Translations under genes and position numbers: made by a program
NCBI GenBank assembly: GCA_033030425.1
Contig: JAUFSD010000005.1
Span: 1,477,001-1,541,000, forward strand
DNA length: 64,000 bases
Origin: Verpa conica
Taxonomy: Eukaryota > Ascomycota > Pezizomycetes > Pezizales > Morchellaceae
Direction: 5' to 3'
The notes under the pieces: generated by a model
Database searches by the model: none
What the model was told of the DNA's origin: nothing
The model's input: the letters and a program-made list of their open reading frames with translations, nothing else
Shown here: in pieces, positions 24,947-38,742 of the stretch
Position numbering within the stretch: the first letter of the stretch is position 1
Layout of the letters: each line of letters opens with the position of its first letter

Positions 24947-26763
24947 ATGCCTAGGGAAATCATCAGCATCCAGGCTGGGCAGTGCGGGAATGCTGTCGGG
25001 TCTTCGTTTTGGCAAACACTTTGTGGGTTAATCACTCCTTCACTCGTCTCAATATTCTTTTTGGTCTAATGAAGTAATTTCGTATATGGCAGGTCAGGAA
25101 CACGGGATATCACCCGATGGAAACCTTGAGGCTGTTGAGGAAGGAACCGATCGAAAAGATGTTTGTACACAACTTCAAGGCACAAGATTTCCCAGAAGTC
25201 GAGTATTGACCTAATCCTATCCGCAGGTGTTCTTCTACCAATCAGATGATACACGATATATCCCACGCGCCATTCTTCTAGATCTTGAACCTAGGGTCAG
25301 TAGGGTTGGATTTTAGAAGCGATAGCCTACAAAATAGGGGTGGCTTCACGGGGGATAAGATGATTAACGATGGGTATAGGTGATCCACGGGATCCAAACA
25401 GGACCATACAAAAACATCTACAACCCCGAGAACTTCCACGTCCCCAAGCACGGAAGTGGTGCGGGGAATAACTGGGCTGCTGGTTATGCTCAAGGAGAAA
25501 GTGTGTATGAGGAAGTTATGGAAATGATCGAGAGAGAGGCTGACGGGAGTGACTCTCTGGAGGTACATACCCACAGAATAAACTAAGCTCCTTATATTTA
25601 GCTCTCAGCTAATCCAATTTAAACACACTAGGGGTTTATGCTACTACATTCAATCGCTGGTGGTACAGGCTCGGGGCTCGGGTCTTTTCTCCTAGAGAGA
25701 CTCAATGATAGATTTCCAAAGAAGTTAATCCAGACATATTCCGTATTTCCTGATACTCAAAGCGTAGGAGATGTCGTTGTCCAGCCTTACAATAGTATCC
25801 TAGCTATGCGACGTCTCACAGAGAATGCTGATTCCGTTGTATGTTCCCTTTGGACATCTTTCGAGATAATACTAAGGGTACATTCCTAGGTCGTTCTGGA
25901 TAACGGTGCCTTGACTCGTATCGCAGCAGATAGACTTCATGTCCAGGAACCCTCATTCGCACAAACAAATCAACTAGTTTCAACTGTAATGTCTGCTAGT
26001 ACTACTACTCTCCGATACCCTGGGTACATGCATAACGATCTTGTTGGGATTATTGCCTCATTGATACCCACTCCACGTTGCCACTTCCTTATGACTTCAT
26101 ACACTCCCTTCACTGGTGATATTGTCGACCAGGGTAAAACAGTCCGGAAAACAACAGTGCTAGATGTAATGCGCCGTCTCCTGCAACCAAAAAATAGGAT
26201 GGTTATGACAAATACTACAAAGAATAGTTGCTATATCTCAATTTTGAATATCATTCAGGGGGAGGCTGATCCAACTGATGTAAATATCTGCACCTCTATG
26301 CTTTATCTTCCTGGAATATACTGACGAATCAGGTTCATAAATCACTCCTCCGAATCCGTGAACGAAGATTAGCAACCTTTATTCCCTGGGGACCTGCAAG
26401 TATTCAGGTTGCCTTAACAAAGAAGAGTCCACATATGCCAATGTCACATCGTGTTAGTGGGCTTATGTTGGCGAACCATACTAGTATTGCCACGGTGCGT
26501 TCTCACCTCCAATCCACCTTTTCTTATAGCTAATAAATATCCATTATTTTCTCTAGCTATTTAAGCGTATCCTCGGCCAATACGATCGACTTAGAAAAAG
26601 AAATGCATTCTTAGAACAATACAAGAAAGAGCCCATTTTTGCCAATGACTTGGGCGAGTTTGATGAAGCAAGAGCCGTGGTAGCGGACTTGATCGCAGAG
26701 TATGAGGCGGCAGAGAGCTCGGATTATCTTAACCCCAGCCCAGAAAGGGCTAGTGAGTCTTGA
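24947..26763 (+). CDS. tubG: gamma-tubulin
   Basis: Nucleates microtubules at the spindle pole body as part of the gamma-tubulin complex. Eight exons: 24947–25022, 25093–25160, 25227–25295, 25380–25562, 25632–25838, 25890–26279, 26333–26494, 26557–26763; 1362 nt, 453 residues, close to the usual length. The start [18 protein letters not shown] is the classic gamma-tubulin opening. The GTP-binding tubulin signature [10 protein letters not shown] is present, as are [50 protein letters not shown] and the gamma-specific C-terminal region [12 protein letters not shown]. Lacks the acidic tail and GGTGSGMG variant typical of beta-tubulin. The gene is compact, with introns of about 50–85 nt. No defects seen. 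Confidence 0.97.
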
Positions 26764-28545
26764 AGAGTAGTTGATTAAAGTTGAGAGGGGGAATGGGGTA
26801 ATTTGTATAGCCATGATTTATGAATACTAGCTTTTCACTTTTAAATACGAGTATGGCTAGAGCTTCGAGGGTTCTGGGGACTCTATCTAAAATGTGCTTA
26901 ATGGGAGATTTGAATGAGTATTGGTGGATTCTCTAGTGAGGAGTCTGTGAGAATTGCTGACTTTGATCTGTGGCTTGAGCTATAATTCATGTTCTAATGA
27001 CAGCCCCTCTAGGTCCATTCTACACCTATACCCTTCAGGCCACTCCCCCTAGCTCCCTCTGCATACTTGCATTAGTAGCAATGCTAGAATTCCAATGTAC
27101 GACCCAGAGCAGCAAGGAAAAGGAATGAGTATTTTCTTTCCAACTAGAGCTATCTAGAATACTTGATAGATCTCAATAGTTAAGCTAGACTAAGAAATAG
27201 TCTTTAATCATATATAATCACTCGCCGAGCCAACATATGCCTATCCTAGATAGTGGATACAGAGTTCAAGTATCTCATACGAGCGAGTATTTATCAGGGT
27301 ATCAATATGCTGGATAGACACGCTGAGACAGGCCTTCCTCCTAGTTTTAAATATCTAGTGGCTCAAGATAATAGATAAGAGATAAATTATTAACAGGCAT
27401 CACAGGAGAGTAAACGAAGGAGAAGCGGTCTCTTAAACACTCATGTGATAATTAAGATATAGTAGAAATTATTTTATCCTCACTAGGTTTGTGTAGCCGG
27501 TTGCCAAATGCCACAACTGTATCTTTCAACTATTGGCTAGTTATGTCTTTAGACTCGTACCCTCCCGAGAAGCCCTAACCACACTATTCTTCTCTATAGA
27601 AGAAATTTGTTAGATGGGTGAATTGAAATAGCCTGAGTTTTCCAGCTATCCTATCCTAAGTAGTTCGAGACCTATTAAATCTAGAAATAATTGAAAATAT
27701 CATATTCAAGAATGAACTCCGCTACCAGTCCTCGATAGGATCAGAATGACCAAAGTACCGATGCAACCTATTTAATTTGACGATAATTAGAAAGAGCCCA
27801 GTATAAAACGTTTTATTGACATTATTAAGAGGAAGGCAATTGGTTTGTGCTCATATGATATTTGATCTTTGAGTTCTGGTTATCATCACCGACCCGAAGG
27901 TCTGAGAGTGGTGCATGAAAACAGTATTTAATCTTCGCGGGGGAGGAGGGATAAAAGCAGTATGTTTTCAAGTAGAGAAAAGCGAATGGGACTGACCTTA
28001 TGATTTTGTTTTGGCGCTAGGGTATTAGAGCAATTCAAGATCCTACCAATTGAAACAACCCTATTAGGATGATGACTTTGAGTTGATTCAGGCCATTGCT
28101 GATGAATGTTGAGTGTTGAGCAGGGTGAAACAAGATGTGAGAAGAAAAACTGCAGAGGTTTTAAGTAACCCGACGGATGCCGGGTAACACAATGCTTCAA
28201 CCGCAATATTGTAGCCCTAGACCCTAAAACACAATCACGGGAAGCAGCATTGAATCTCCTCGGCACCTGCAAAGATCTCCGATAACATTGCGGGGGGATT
28301 CCTCTCCAAGTTGTTTCTAGATACCCGTTATCTACTCTAGATATGTTCCTGAATCCATCGAGTATTTCTATAAAAATAGTAACAGCTCATTGGGAATCAG
28401 TAAGGGACAGCCCCATGGCAACCGCCGCGAAGACCACACTGCACGCGCGCCGCCTAAACTCTGTGTAGCAACCTGGCCTCTTCTCATCCTCAATTCTCAC
28501 CCAAACCTCTAAAGATCCACAACGCACACACCCTCCAATGCAACG
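26764..28545. other. intergenic, no gene supported
   Basis: About 1.8 kb, AT-rich, between the gamma-tubulin and ERV41 genes. A minus-strand open frame at 27928–28272 has no domain. The ERV41 promoter lies at the right end. I see no repeat structure beyond short tracts. Confidence 0.5.
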
Positions 28546-29735
28546 ATGAACGACGAATTCTTTGGCGAGAAAAAGGGCGGCCTTACCGAGAGTGTACGCA
28601 CCTTTGATGCCTTTCGTGAGTCTCTCCCCAGCTCTCCCCTCTCCGCGGTTCCTGAGCGTAGGGCTGAACGCTAACAATACCCCTCCATAGCTAAAACTCG
28701 CGCATCCTACACTACTCGCTCATCTCGTGGCGGTCTCGTAACACTCCTCCTCATTACTACATGTCTATGGCTCGCATGGCACGAAATGGGGTCTTACTTC
28801 GACGGTGTCGAAGAGCAGCATTTCCTTGTTGAAAAGAACGTCGGGCATGAGATGCAAATTAACCTTGACATTACTGTCGCGATGCCCTGTGATACTCTCC
28901 ACATCAACGTGCAAGATGCTGCTTCCGACCGCATTCTTGCTGGTGACCTCCTCACTAAGGATGCGACCGCATTCGACGATACGAGTGCCCACCGGCTAGT
29001 TCAGATTGGGCGGAGGGAGGACCATGTCTATGATGTCCTTAAAAAGGCGCGGAAGTCGAAGTTTGGCAAGACAAGGTGGCCAAAGGGGGGTGATAGGACA
29101 AGCTGTAGAATATACGGGAGCATGGACGTAAACCGTGTTCAAGGAGATTTCCACATCACCGCAAAAGGTCACGGGTACTGGGACGTAGGCCAACATATTG
29201 ACCACAACACCTTCAATTTTTCACACGTCGTCAATGAGCTTTCATTCGGCGAATACTACCCAAAGCTAGTCAATCCACTTGATGGCGTTGTCGCAGGAAC
29301 GGAAGAGCACTTTTTCAAGTTCCAGTACTACCTCTCTATCGTACCGACCGTCTATGAGAGCTTCACGACAGGGAGGAAGCTGGCAACAAACCAGTATGCG
29401 GTTACTGAACAGTCTCGCGCAGTCCCGGCGCATAGTGTACCTGGGATTTTCTTCAAGTTTGATATTGAACCAATTAGTTTGATAGTGACAGATTCGAGGA
29501 CGCCGTTAGTTCAGTTTATTATCAGGTATGTAGTCTGTCTCGTGCTGTTAATTATGAAATTTTATTACATTTCACACTAAGCTAACTATCACTTAGGCTT
29601 GTAAATATCATTGGTGGTGTACTAGTAAGTGGAGGCTGGATCTACAAATTACTAGGAATGGTAGTAAGCGTTTTCCGACGGAAGAAGCGGAATACGGAGG
29701 GTATGTTGAACGGGCGAGTTCATGACGATGAGTAG
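28546..29735 (+). CDS. ERV41: Erv41/ERGIC2-type ER–Golgi vesicle protein
   Basis: Erv41 pairs with Erv46 in COPII vesicles and acts as a retrieval receptor between ER and Golgi (family knowledge). Three exons: 28546–28615, 28691–29525, 29597–29735; 347 residues. A short cytosolic N-terminus (SVRTFDAF, PKTRASYTTRSSRGG) precedes the first membrane segment (LVTLLLITTCLWLAW, about 36–50). The large lumenal domain carries EEQHFLVEKNVGHEMQINLD, DRTSCRIYGSMDVNRVQGDF, FNFSHVVNELSFGEYYP and PLDG. The second membrane segment is LVNIIGGVLVSGGWIY near the end, followed by a short charged tail. Order and topology match the Erv41/46 family; PGIFFKFDIEPI before the last helix is typical. The start ATG lies six codons before the conserved GEKKGG region. 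Convergent with the YKE4-like gene, 256 bp away. Confidence 0.94.
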
Positions 29736-29991
29736 GGTAGAAGATTATGTAGGAAGATATAGGGAGAAAGGAGAAAATGTTTTGCTTGTTTTTATATCTC
29801 ATCTGGTTTGCATTTTGTTTTTAAACATTATACTATGGGAGTTTTTGTGCGGTTGATATCCAAGATATGGCATTGAAGTTTTCAGTCACTATTTTTCTTA
29901 TATCTATATACCAAGGTTACTATTGATATTGGGTATAACCATTTCCCCGCCATCTACCTACTATACCTCTAAACCTCACTCCACACCTAGC

Positions 29992-31508
29992 TTACTCCAT
30001 CCATGAAATCGCAAACATAATCCCAAATCCAGCCGCCATCGCAACTGCCTGGGTCAAGCTCTTCCTCGCCTCCTCAGCCTTATTCGGCCCTACCTCTAGC
30101 AACTCCGGAATGACGCTAAAACCAACATACAGGAAAGTCCCGGCGGTAAAAGGCAGTACCAAATCGCCTCCCGTCAATCCTGTACCCATAATTCCCTCTC
30201 CGGCCTTAGCAACTACATTTTCACCACCCGAAGCAGAATACCACTGAATTCCAATCCCGATAAAGGTACCCAAGAATGCACCGACTGCGGTGAAGAACTG
30301 CGCTCCCATAGCTTGCCACTTCGTGAACCCGCTCTGGACGAGAAGGGCAAAATCACCGACTTCATGTGGAATCTCGTGAAAGAATACTGCGACGCAGGTT
30401 GTGGCACCGATACGAACACCTCCGGTATGGAAAGCGGCAGACATGGCGAGGCCGTCAGTTATGTTGTGCGAGAACTAGGGTTAGGGTCTGTTAGCACTGG
30501 TCCATGAGTTATTCCATGAGTGGGAAGTAATTACATCGGCACTGCGGTTACAAGAGTTAGCTAAAATACCAATATTTAATTGGAGAGGGAAAGACATGCA
30601 TCAAGTTGAGGTAGGACGAAAGTTTAATCGAGTTACTTGCTTCCTTTTTTGTAACCTTCTCTTTACTCTCTCCAGTCAAGTCCTTCCCACCGCGTTTCTT
30701 CAACCCACTCTTCTCCTTCGCATCAACCCCACTTGCAACCGCACCCTCCTCCTCCACCTCTTTGATAGCCCCGTGTGAATGCCCATGGGAGTGGTCATGC
30801 CCTGCTCCAAAAATCCTCATTGTCTTGTCCATCGCAACGAAAGTTACAAACCCGATAAAAATGAACAATCCTAAAAGAGCATTCCTTTTCGGATCCAGCA
30901 TCACAAAATGGACATTATCATCATGAGGCTCGCCCATGAATGTTTGTGGGATGAGATGGAGGAGCGTGTCGCCAAGGAGGCCGCCCACTGCAAAGGCAAC
31001 CATTACAGAGAGGGAAGAGGGATCAATGTCGGTGGGGCAGAGTGCGAGAAGAAAGTCTGTTCTTACATTGTTAATTCACAGGTCCTAGTAGGCTATTGTG
31101 GGTTTGGTAGGATTTTTGTAGTATCTTGTATTAAGATTGATTACGTACTCGGAGGCCCAGAGATGTATGCTGTAGCTAAAAGACTATTTACTGCTGGTCC
31201 CGCAGGGAACAGAACAGCGAATACTTTACTCATGGTGCTAGAGGTCTCTGGCGCATTGAGTTGGCGCTCATGGTTTAATTGCTGGACGATCGGACATTCC
31301 TACAATAACCCACTACCTCAGCAGCTGCAGCGTGTAGAAGAACAAAGAAATATATATGACCTACCTGCAACTTCTCATCGATCTCTGCAATTGTCAACTC
31401 ACTTGTCGCCTTAATCTTCTCTGCCGAAACTGCGGCTGAGACCACAACTGCAGACAACAGAAATAGGCCAACCGCCTTACGTGGACGTATTGCAAACGGA
31501 AAACGCAT
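29992..31508 (-). CDS. YKE4: ZIP zinc transporter, Yke4/SLC39A7 type
   Basis: Moves zinc across ER/Golgi membranes into the cytosol (family knowledge). Five exons: 31508–31365, 31299–31149, 31056–30600, 30541–30535, 30474–29992; 1242 nt, 413 residues. Signal-like start MRFPFAIRPRKAVGLFLLSA; then FPAGPAVNSLLATAYISGPP, LPFAVGGLLGDT-type segment (VMVAFAVGGLLGDTLLHLIP), a His-rich loop HDHSHGHSHG, a Lys-rich loop, the ZIP metal sites SHNITDGLA and HEIPHEVGD, and a conserved last helix. Two oddities are needed to restore the conserved LNLIADFSHNITDG: exon 3 ends before a GC donor (GCATGT, 30599–30594), and exon 4 is only 7 nt (TGCCGAT). With them the reading frame closes exactly; the acceptor side has a good branch site (GCTAAC). 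Without them the protein would be truncated after LNLMHVF. Confidence 0.93.
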
Positions 31509-32076
31509 ATTAATTGTGACCGGTGATTTTAGAGGGTATAATTGACTGCTGCAGGGGATCTCGTCGGAGTTGACGACGACTTTTGGCTGTTCTTTCGTGT
31601 AGGTATGCTAATGTTCGGGGGGGTGAGCAGGGGCCACGATTCTTGTTGACACAGGAGGTCTATGGCTCTCATTTAGGTTAGTCCAGGTGGAGCTCTGGTG
31701 TGTATCTAATCCGGGTTATTGGGTACACAAAGAATGCTCGTTATGCAACCCCTGGAAACGGCCGGGAAACACAAACCTGGAAACTTTCCTACATGTCAAA
31801 GTTTGATAAACCCTCCAGTTCCAATAACACCAGTAATTAAGGACCCCCCCTTGAATATGGAGCAATACCCAAATACTTATGCGATTGTGACATTCGCATT
31901 CATAGGCACCCCTTACATAACAGTTTTTATTTTTGTATTGGTACCGCTTTGACTTATCACCTTAATTGATCCGAACCCCGAAGGCATACCCATAGTTTTG
32001 AAAGAAATACACCCAGCGGTTCAGAAAAAAAGTTTCTGAATAAACCCGCCTTCCTTTTCAAGCCGGTACTTCCCGT
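31509..32076. other. intergenic spacer, YKE4 promoter
   Basis: Spacer between two minus-strand genes; should contain the YKE4 promoter and translin 3' UTR. An open frame at 31719–31952 plus has no domain. No other element seen. Confidence 0.5.
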
Positions 32077-33287
32077 CTATTCCATCTTTCCCTCGAGAAT
32101 TACCTCCGGGCTCTCCTTCGCATCTTCAGACGGCTTGGCATCCTCAGTCGCAGCATCTGGGACCAGGTTCCTCAGCATCAAATCATAGCTGACATCTTCA
32201 ACCTTTTTGACCTACACCTCAAACAAACATCTCAGTATCTAATGCTTCATCTCCTAACAGCGAAGTCTGACTTACACTATATTTCAAACTATCACTTCTC
32301 CTCCTCAAACTATCGTTCTTCAGGTTCAGAACCTGGAACGAAGAGTGAATATCCTTGACAAAGTGGTTAATCATTTGTGGACGGAGGAAATCGCGCTGAG
32401 TGACGGCGTTGATGGTTAGACGAGTCTGTATTACGCAATTATCAGCTAAATAAAATTTTGAACAGACCTGGTGGGGTCAATACCAGTTCTTCGACTAGAG
32501 TAATCACAGCATGAAGATATTCCTCAATCGTCAAGTGGAACTTATCCTCCTTCTTCAAATTTACCGGCACTATCCCCATGCACCTATCAGCACTTCCCCC
32601 CACATCCAATACCTGAGCACAAACTAACCCCCGAGAACAGCCCCGACCTCATCAATAGTGAGTAGACTATTCTCCGACTCCGCAGTCCCATAACTCCTTT
32701 TCAACCACCCATGAAGAAGTACCAAGAACGCCTTTCTCACACCCTCTATTAGCCTTCATGGAAAACGTATTATACAGAACTCAAGCGTACAGTATTCTGT
32801 AGGTCCCTAGTCCATAACCCATTGTATTTGTAATAAGGGTAATCCTTCACGATCTCGACGAGTCCTCCGATCTCTACAGAAACCTGTTTGAAGGTATCAT
32901 CGACGCTGTCGGCAAGCTTGGGGACTAGACCACCCGGTGGTTAGTAGACGATTAAAGAAGGTGTAAAAGGAGCAAGAGTGGGGGTACCATGCTCAGCGGG
33001 GACGATATGGATTCGGGAGAGTGTCGAATTGATTTTGCGGACTAGATGGACAAAAAATGTAAGCGTCTGCAATCTTTAGAGCGAGTAACAGCTAGAGAAT
33101 CCGTCACAAACCTTCTTTATCCAGCTTCCTGAGCGCTTCCCTGATTTTCTTTCTCCTTCATTAGCTTCAACATGCTAGGGAATCAAGCATTGATGTAACT
33201 TACCTCCTTCACCTCACTATCCCTCTCAATCTGCTCTTGCACTTTCGCAAAAATCTCCGGATCAACACTCGCAAATGTCTCCGACAT
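32077..33287 (-). CDS. TSN: translin
   Basis: Translin forms an octameric RNA/ssDNA-binding shell with TRAX (C3PO); in fungi the complex processes tRNA pieces (family knowledge). No single open frame reveals it. Eight exons: 33287–33204, 33148–33112, 33041–32988, 32924–32791, 32743–32629, 32569–32484, 32425–32276, 32211–32077; 795 nt, 264 residues. Translated landmarks: MSETFASVDPEIFAKVQEQI, KIREALRKLDKE, INSTLSRIHIVP, YPYYKYNGLWTRDLQN, FLVLLLHGWLK, FHLTIEEYLHAVITLVEEL, TRLTINAVTQRDFLRP and the hallmark VLNLKNDSLRRRSDSLKYS followed by VKKVEDVSYDLMLRNL. A 30-residue acidic tail follows the conserved end. Phases agree at all seven introns. The exact acceptors of exons 2 and 5 are the least certain points. 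TRAX is not in this window. Confidence 0.9.
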
Positions 33288-33853
33288 GATATTTTCCCTC
33301 GGGGTATTCTCTATTAAGTCTAGCTTAGTCAGTGCCAAAACAAGTTTCCGTCGCTGTGATTGATGATCGTATAAGCTGAAACTTTGTTATTAGTTTTTCG
33401 TCCAGTCTGCGGGGTGACACGGTGGTGACCGATCGGTGTTAGATTTAACTCCCGCAACAAGGAGCCGCCTAAAACCCTGGGTCTCGGGAAAGAGCTTGAT
33501 GGGGTGATGGGACCCAACACCCTTATTTGATATGCAGGTCGCTCCCACTTAACAAATCTCAGTCGAATTTGTATTCTTACGCCCATTCAGTAGCGAGATT
33601 ACAGATCTCATTCCTGCATCTGACGGATACATATCAGTTTCAGCTTACTCGACAGAGTCACAAAAAGAAAAAAAGTTTTAAGTTTATAAGAGAAACGCCC
33701 TCGGTAACTATGTAGTGAGATGGGTAGTGGAGAAGAAAAAAAACAGCGCTCCCGACCCAGACCTATATGCCATGCAATCCAAAAGAAAAACAGCCGGAAA
33801 TGCAAGAAAATATTTACATGATTACACTACCCTCAAATGCAAATACTGAAACT
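33288..33853. other. intergenic spacer, translin promoter
   Basis: Spacer between translin and the PGC1-like gene, both on minus. Contains only short frames without domains. It should hold the translin promoter. Confidence 0.5.
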
Positions 33854-35298
33854 TTAGGGAGCCAAGTGCGCTTTTTCTGGTTTCAATGTAAATCCATAGC
33901 GGCACCGAAATAAGTATGAAAAGATATAAGCCACGAACTGATAATACACCAATACCAGTGTCATCTTATAGGTCCAGGGCTCTGATGAAACTTGGCCATT
34001 CAGATATTTTTTGCAGACACTAGAGAAAAATTAGTAGGCGATTTTAAATTATGGTAGATATATAGATGTGACATACTCAAGGAACTTAGCCGGGTCATCA
34101 GTACAGACACCTATCTATTAATTAGTTGTGCGTCCAATGGTTAAATCTTAGTGCCTAAGTTTATCTTACCATCAATGCAATGAGCAATTGTCCATTTCAT
34201 GACCTGCTCGTCGTTTACCGTCCACGCGTAGACGTCTCTGCCAGCTGCGCGAGCGTCCTTGAGAAATTTCTCACCCTTTCGCCCATCGAGAATCGCATAT
34301 AACATATTAAAAGAGACATTTGGTAGCTTAAGAAATTCCCTCGCGTAAGGAATCGAGTACCCAATGTGCTATCAAATTATTAGCGCTGCTGGAGATCTTA
34401 AAACTCTCTAGGCTTTTGTTTGGGTACTCACGGTGATTGGAAACCCAGGCAAGTACCGTTCACACAGCGGAATAAACTTCAGTGTCCAACACCCAAGCAC
34501 AACCCTATTCCCCCAGAATTCCACTCCACCTCCCACGGCCTTCAAAGTCTCTCCAGTTAACCTGATGATATCCTCCGCATCGTTATCGACCTTGATATCA
34601 AGTAATAACCACATCTTCTGGACCGCAGGTTGGCACATCAGCTCCAACACTTCTTTGAGTGTTGCTATAGGAACATGTGGTGCTTCTAGGGTTCGTAACG
34701 TTTTCAAGTATGAATAGTCATAGTCAATGATTTTGCCCTCTACCCCAAATATTCTTTTCAAAGTCGCATCCTAGAGGGGAGGCTTTGTTTAGCGAATGAT
34801 ATTTAGGTAGAATTAACTAGGGTAAAACATACATGCGATATCATAACAACCCCATCTCGTGATAGATGAAGATCTATTCAATCGAGTGGATTAGATTAGC
34901 TTCAAGTATAGTAGTAGCAGTTGAGGCTTATTTCTTTATACCTGTCTCTATCGCGTGAGCCCCAGCTCTAACAGCGCCTTCGAACGCCATCAATGTGTTT
35001 TCTGGGAACTGTGCCCTGAACCTAGAGCAGAGAACAAAGATCTATTAGCTGCCGTGATAAAAAAAACTCTATTTTATCAATGAGATATAAAATAATGGGA
35101 AACTCACCCACGATGTGCTATAGCCTGCGGGAGCCTAAACCGATCTGAGTCCACCACCGAAATACCAAAGGTTCCTATATTGTAAGCCATTGGTCGGTTG
35201 ATGAGTACTGGGTGAATCGATGAATAAATTGATCGGATAGATGGCTTACCAAGGGACTTTTTCGAGCCCAATAATGGGTGTTCATCTTGATAACTCAT
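33854..35298 (-). CDS. PGC1: Pgc1-like glycerophosphodiester phosphodiesterase
   Basis: Yeast Pgc1 degrades phosphatidylglycerol on lipid droplets and ER (family knowledge). Eight exons: 35298–35250, 35174–35108, 35021–34942, 34873–34833, 34770–34432, 34368–34170, 34110–34077, 34019–33854; 975 nt, 324 residues, close to yeast Pgc1. The GDPD catalytic residues are all visible: the His/Arg of AIAHRG, the Glu of FPENTLMAFEGAVRAGAHA, IETDLHLSRDGVV, and the second His of MISHDATLKRIFG. Later landmarks are MWLLLDIKVDNDAED, CWTLKFIPLCERYLPGFPIT, RDVYAWTVND and CIDGVCTDDPAKF. A hydrophobic stretch (TLVLVYYQFVAYIFSYLF) near the C-terminus could anchor it in the membrane, as in Pgc1. The first 38 residues precede the enzyme domain and look cytosolic. 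All exon phases agree. Confidence 0.92.
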
Positions 35299-36570
35299 GA
35301 CTTTCCAGAATTATGGATTATAGTGGTTGTAGTGAGAAGTAGCAACGTCGAATAGACACAGTAGGTACAAGTCAGGTGGATGGTAGGTTTAGTATTCAAA
35401 GGATACAAGCATTAATATAAGTATTGCACGGGACCCCAAAAAACAATTTGTAGCATGATACGCCTTTCAGCCGATCAACGAACGATCCTTGGTAGGGTAA
35501 AGGAGGTGACGGGCGTCAGGTCATACAAACCACAACAGGACAGGCAGCCACCGCGGTAGCAGCGACAAAGTATAGCGTACTAGAATAGCCAGGTGTTGTT
35601 TCTGGTCAGTCAAATGTGCGGAGGGTGGAGGATTTAAGAAAAGAAAAGAGCCGGGAGCGTATTATCCGGACACCACGGCACACAAATACCCATACATGTA
35701 GTTTGGCTCTACATAAATATACATGTAGTTATGCTCCGTCAAGTGTAGTATGCCCCTCTCCCGGAAAGATTCGGTATCTAAGGCATAAAGTAACCACAGC
35801 GGGCTCTACCGTGCATCACATCCTGTAACTTGTTTCTCCATCACAGCAGCCAGTGAACGGCGAACGGAGGAGACAACTAACAATAACGAGGAAGCTGCTG
35901 CGAAACGGTGCGAATCGCCCTGCCTACGCCGCAACGTTACTGGATGTCTGATTTGGCCGTTCGCCATCTCTCATCGGGCGGTTGGGTCCGTCCCTGGTTT
36001 CACAATTCAGAAGGCTTGTTCCTTTCTCGAACCGTCTCAAACACCTATAGTCTGGGGTGTGTGTTGCTTGGCGCAACGCCTTAACGGGGTTCTAAAACAT
36101 TTCAACTTTCCCGCCAGTTTGGAATTTATACATGCATGATGAATGCACGCACCTTGATCAATCGTTCAATCATCATCCCGCAACTCTAATAAGCGGGGTC
36201 TTAGCGGCTAATGGTTCATTGGATAGAAGTCACTTGATCCCCTGTCACTTCTACCTTGCAGATCGTGATGGCTGAATCTGATACCCAACACGCGAAATCG
36301 TGCACGCCCTACGACCAGATCGCAGTAAATCTTGGGAAATTTTTGTTCCTTTTTGTTTTTGCTGCGCCTCAACACAACCTTGACGGCACCGTGCCGCCCT
36401 TGCACCCATGGAATCATGATATGTGATGAATGAGGAGAAAAACGAAAGCGAAGAAAAGAAAATACAGAACTAGTTGTTACTCCGATGGAAAATCTGACAC
36501 CCTTGACCCAGTAAAAACAAAAAAGATCTCAGAAAATCAACCTGGATCAGGAAGGCTATAGTCTCTACTC
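35299..36570. other. intergenic region, no gene supported
   Basis: About 1.3 kb between the PGC1-like start and SFA1 stop, both minus. Short frames only (for example 36208–36417) without domains. The left part should hold the PGC1-like promoter. Confidence 0.5.
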
Positions 36571-38103
<1,533 letters not shown>

Positions 38104-38742
38104 TTTGGAATTTGAGACGGATATGATTTTACGAATTGAAGTGAAGACAGAAGTTTCACTTAGTAAGTAGATAGAGAAGTGGAAAATGGAGGGAGATGAG
38201 GGACAGAAATAGTGATTTTGTGACGTATAAGGAGGGGGACTCTTCGGTATCTACAGGTGGGGCGGGGTTGTTTCGGCTGCGGGAAGACATCCACCCAACA
38301 CCCAACATGGGACCATGTTGATCTCCAAGAAAACAACTAGGATATTATTTTCTATTTCCTATTTCCAATAATTTTCTAGAAACAGCTATTTAATTTGAAG
38401 AGCACGACTTGTATCCTAAAAAAATTACATTTAGCCTGTCTAGGTAAAGCATAAAACTTAACCGATAACCGAAAATTGTAGCTTTTGACTACTCCCCGTT
38501 CTCCTGCAGGGGTTTTCCTTTGATAGCCAGCTCTAGAAGCTGGAGTAAATTGAATGGGGTATCACATCTATACACATACATCAAAAAACGGAGTCCTGCA
38601 TGAAGAGGCACAGCACTTACTCCACTACCTCCCCGCCTTTACCCAGGTTGTCAAGAGCTAACGATCATGTCAAACGTCATCACGGTGCCTATTTGCCAAG
38701 AAGAGATCAATAACCACATCGGACTGAATGCTCAATAAAGGC
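38104..38742. other. intergenic, SFA1 promoter
   Basis: Spacer upstream of the SFA1 start; it should contain the SFA1 promoter (an A-rich and pyrimidine-mixed 5' flank). No gene or repeat seen. Confidence 0.5.

Noticed and set aside
30557..30600. read-through of YKE4 exon 3 into LNLMHVF and a stop
   Set aside because: Would lose both zinc motifs. The GC donor plus 7-nt exon restores the conserved block and an exact frame.
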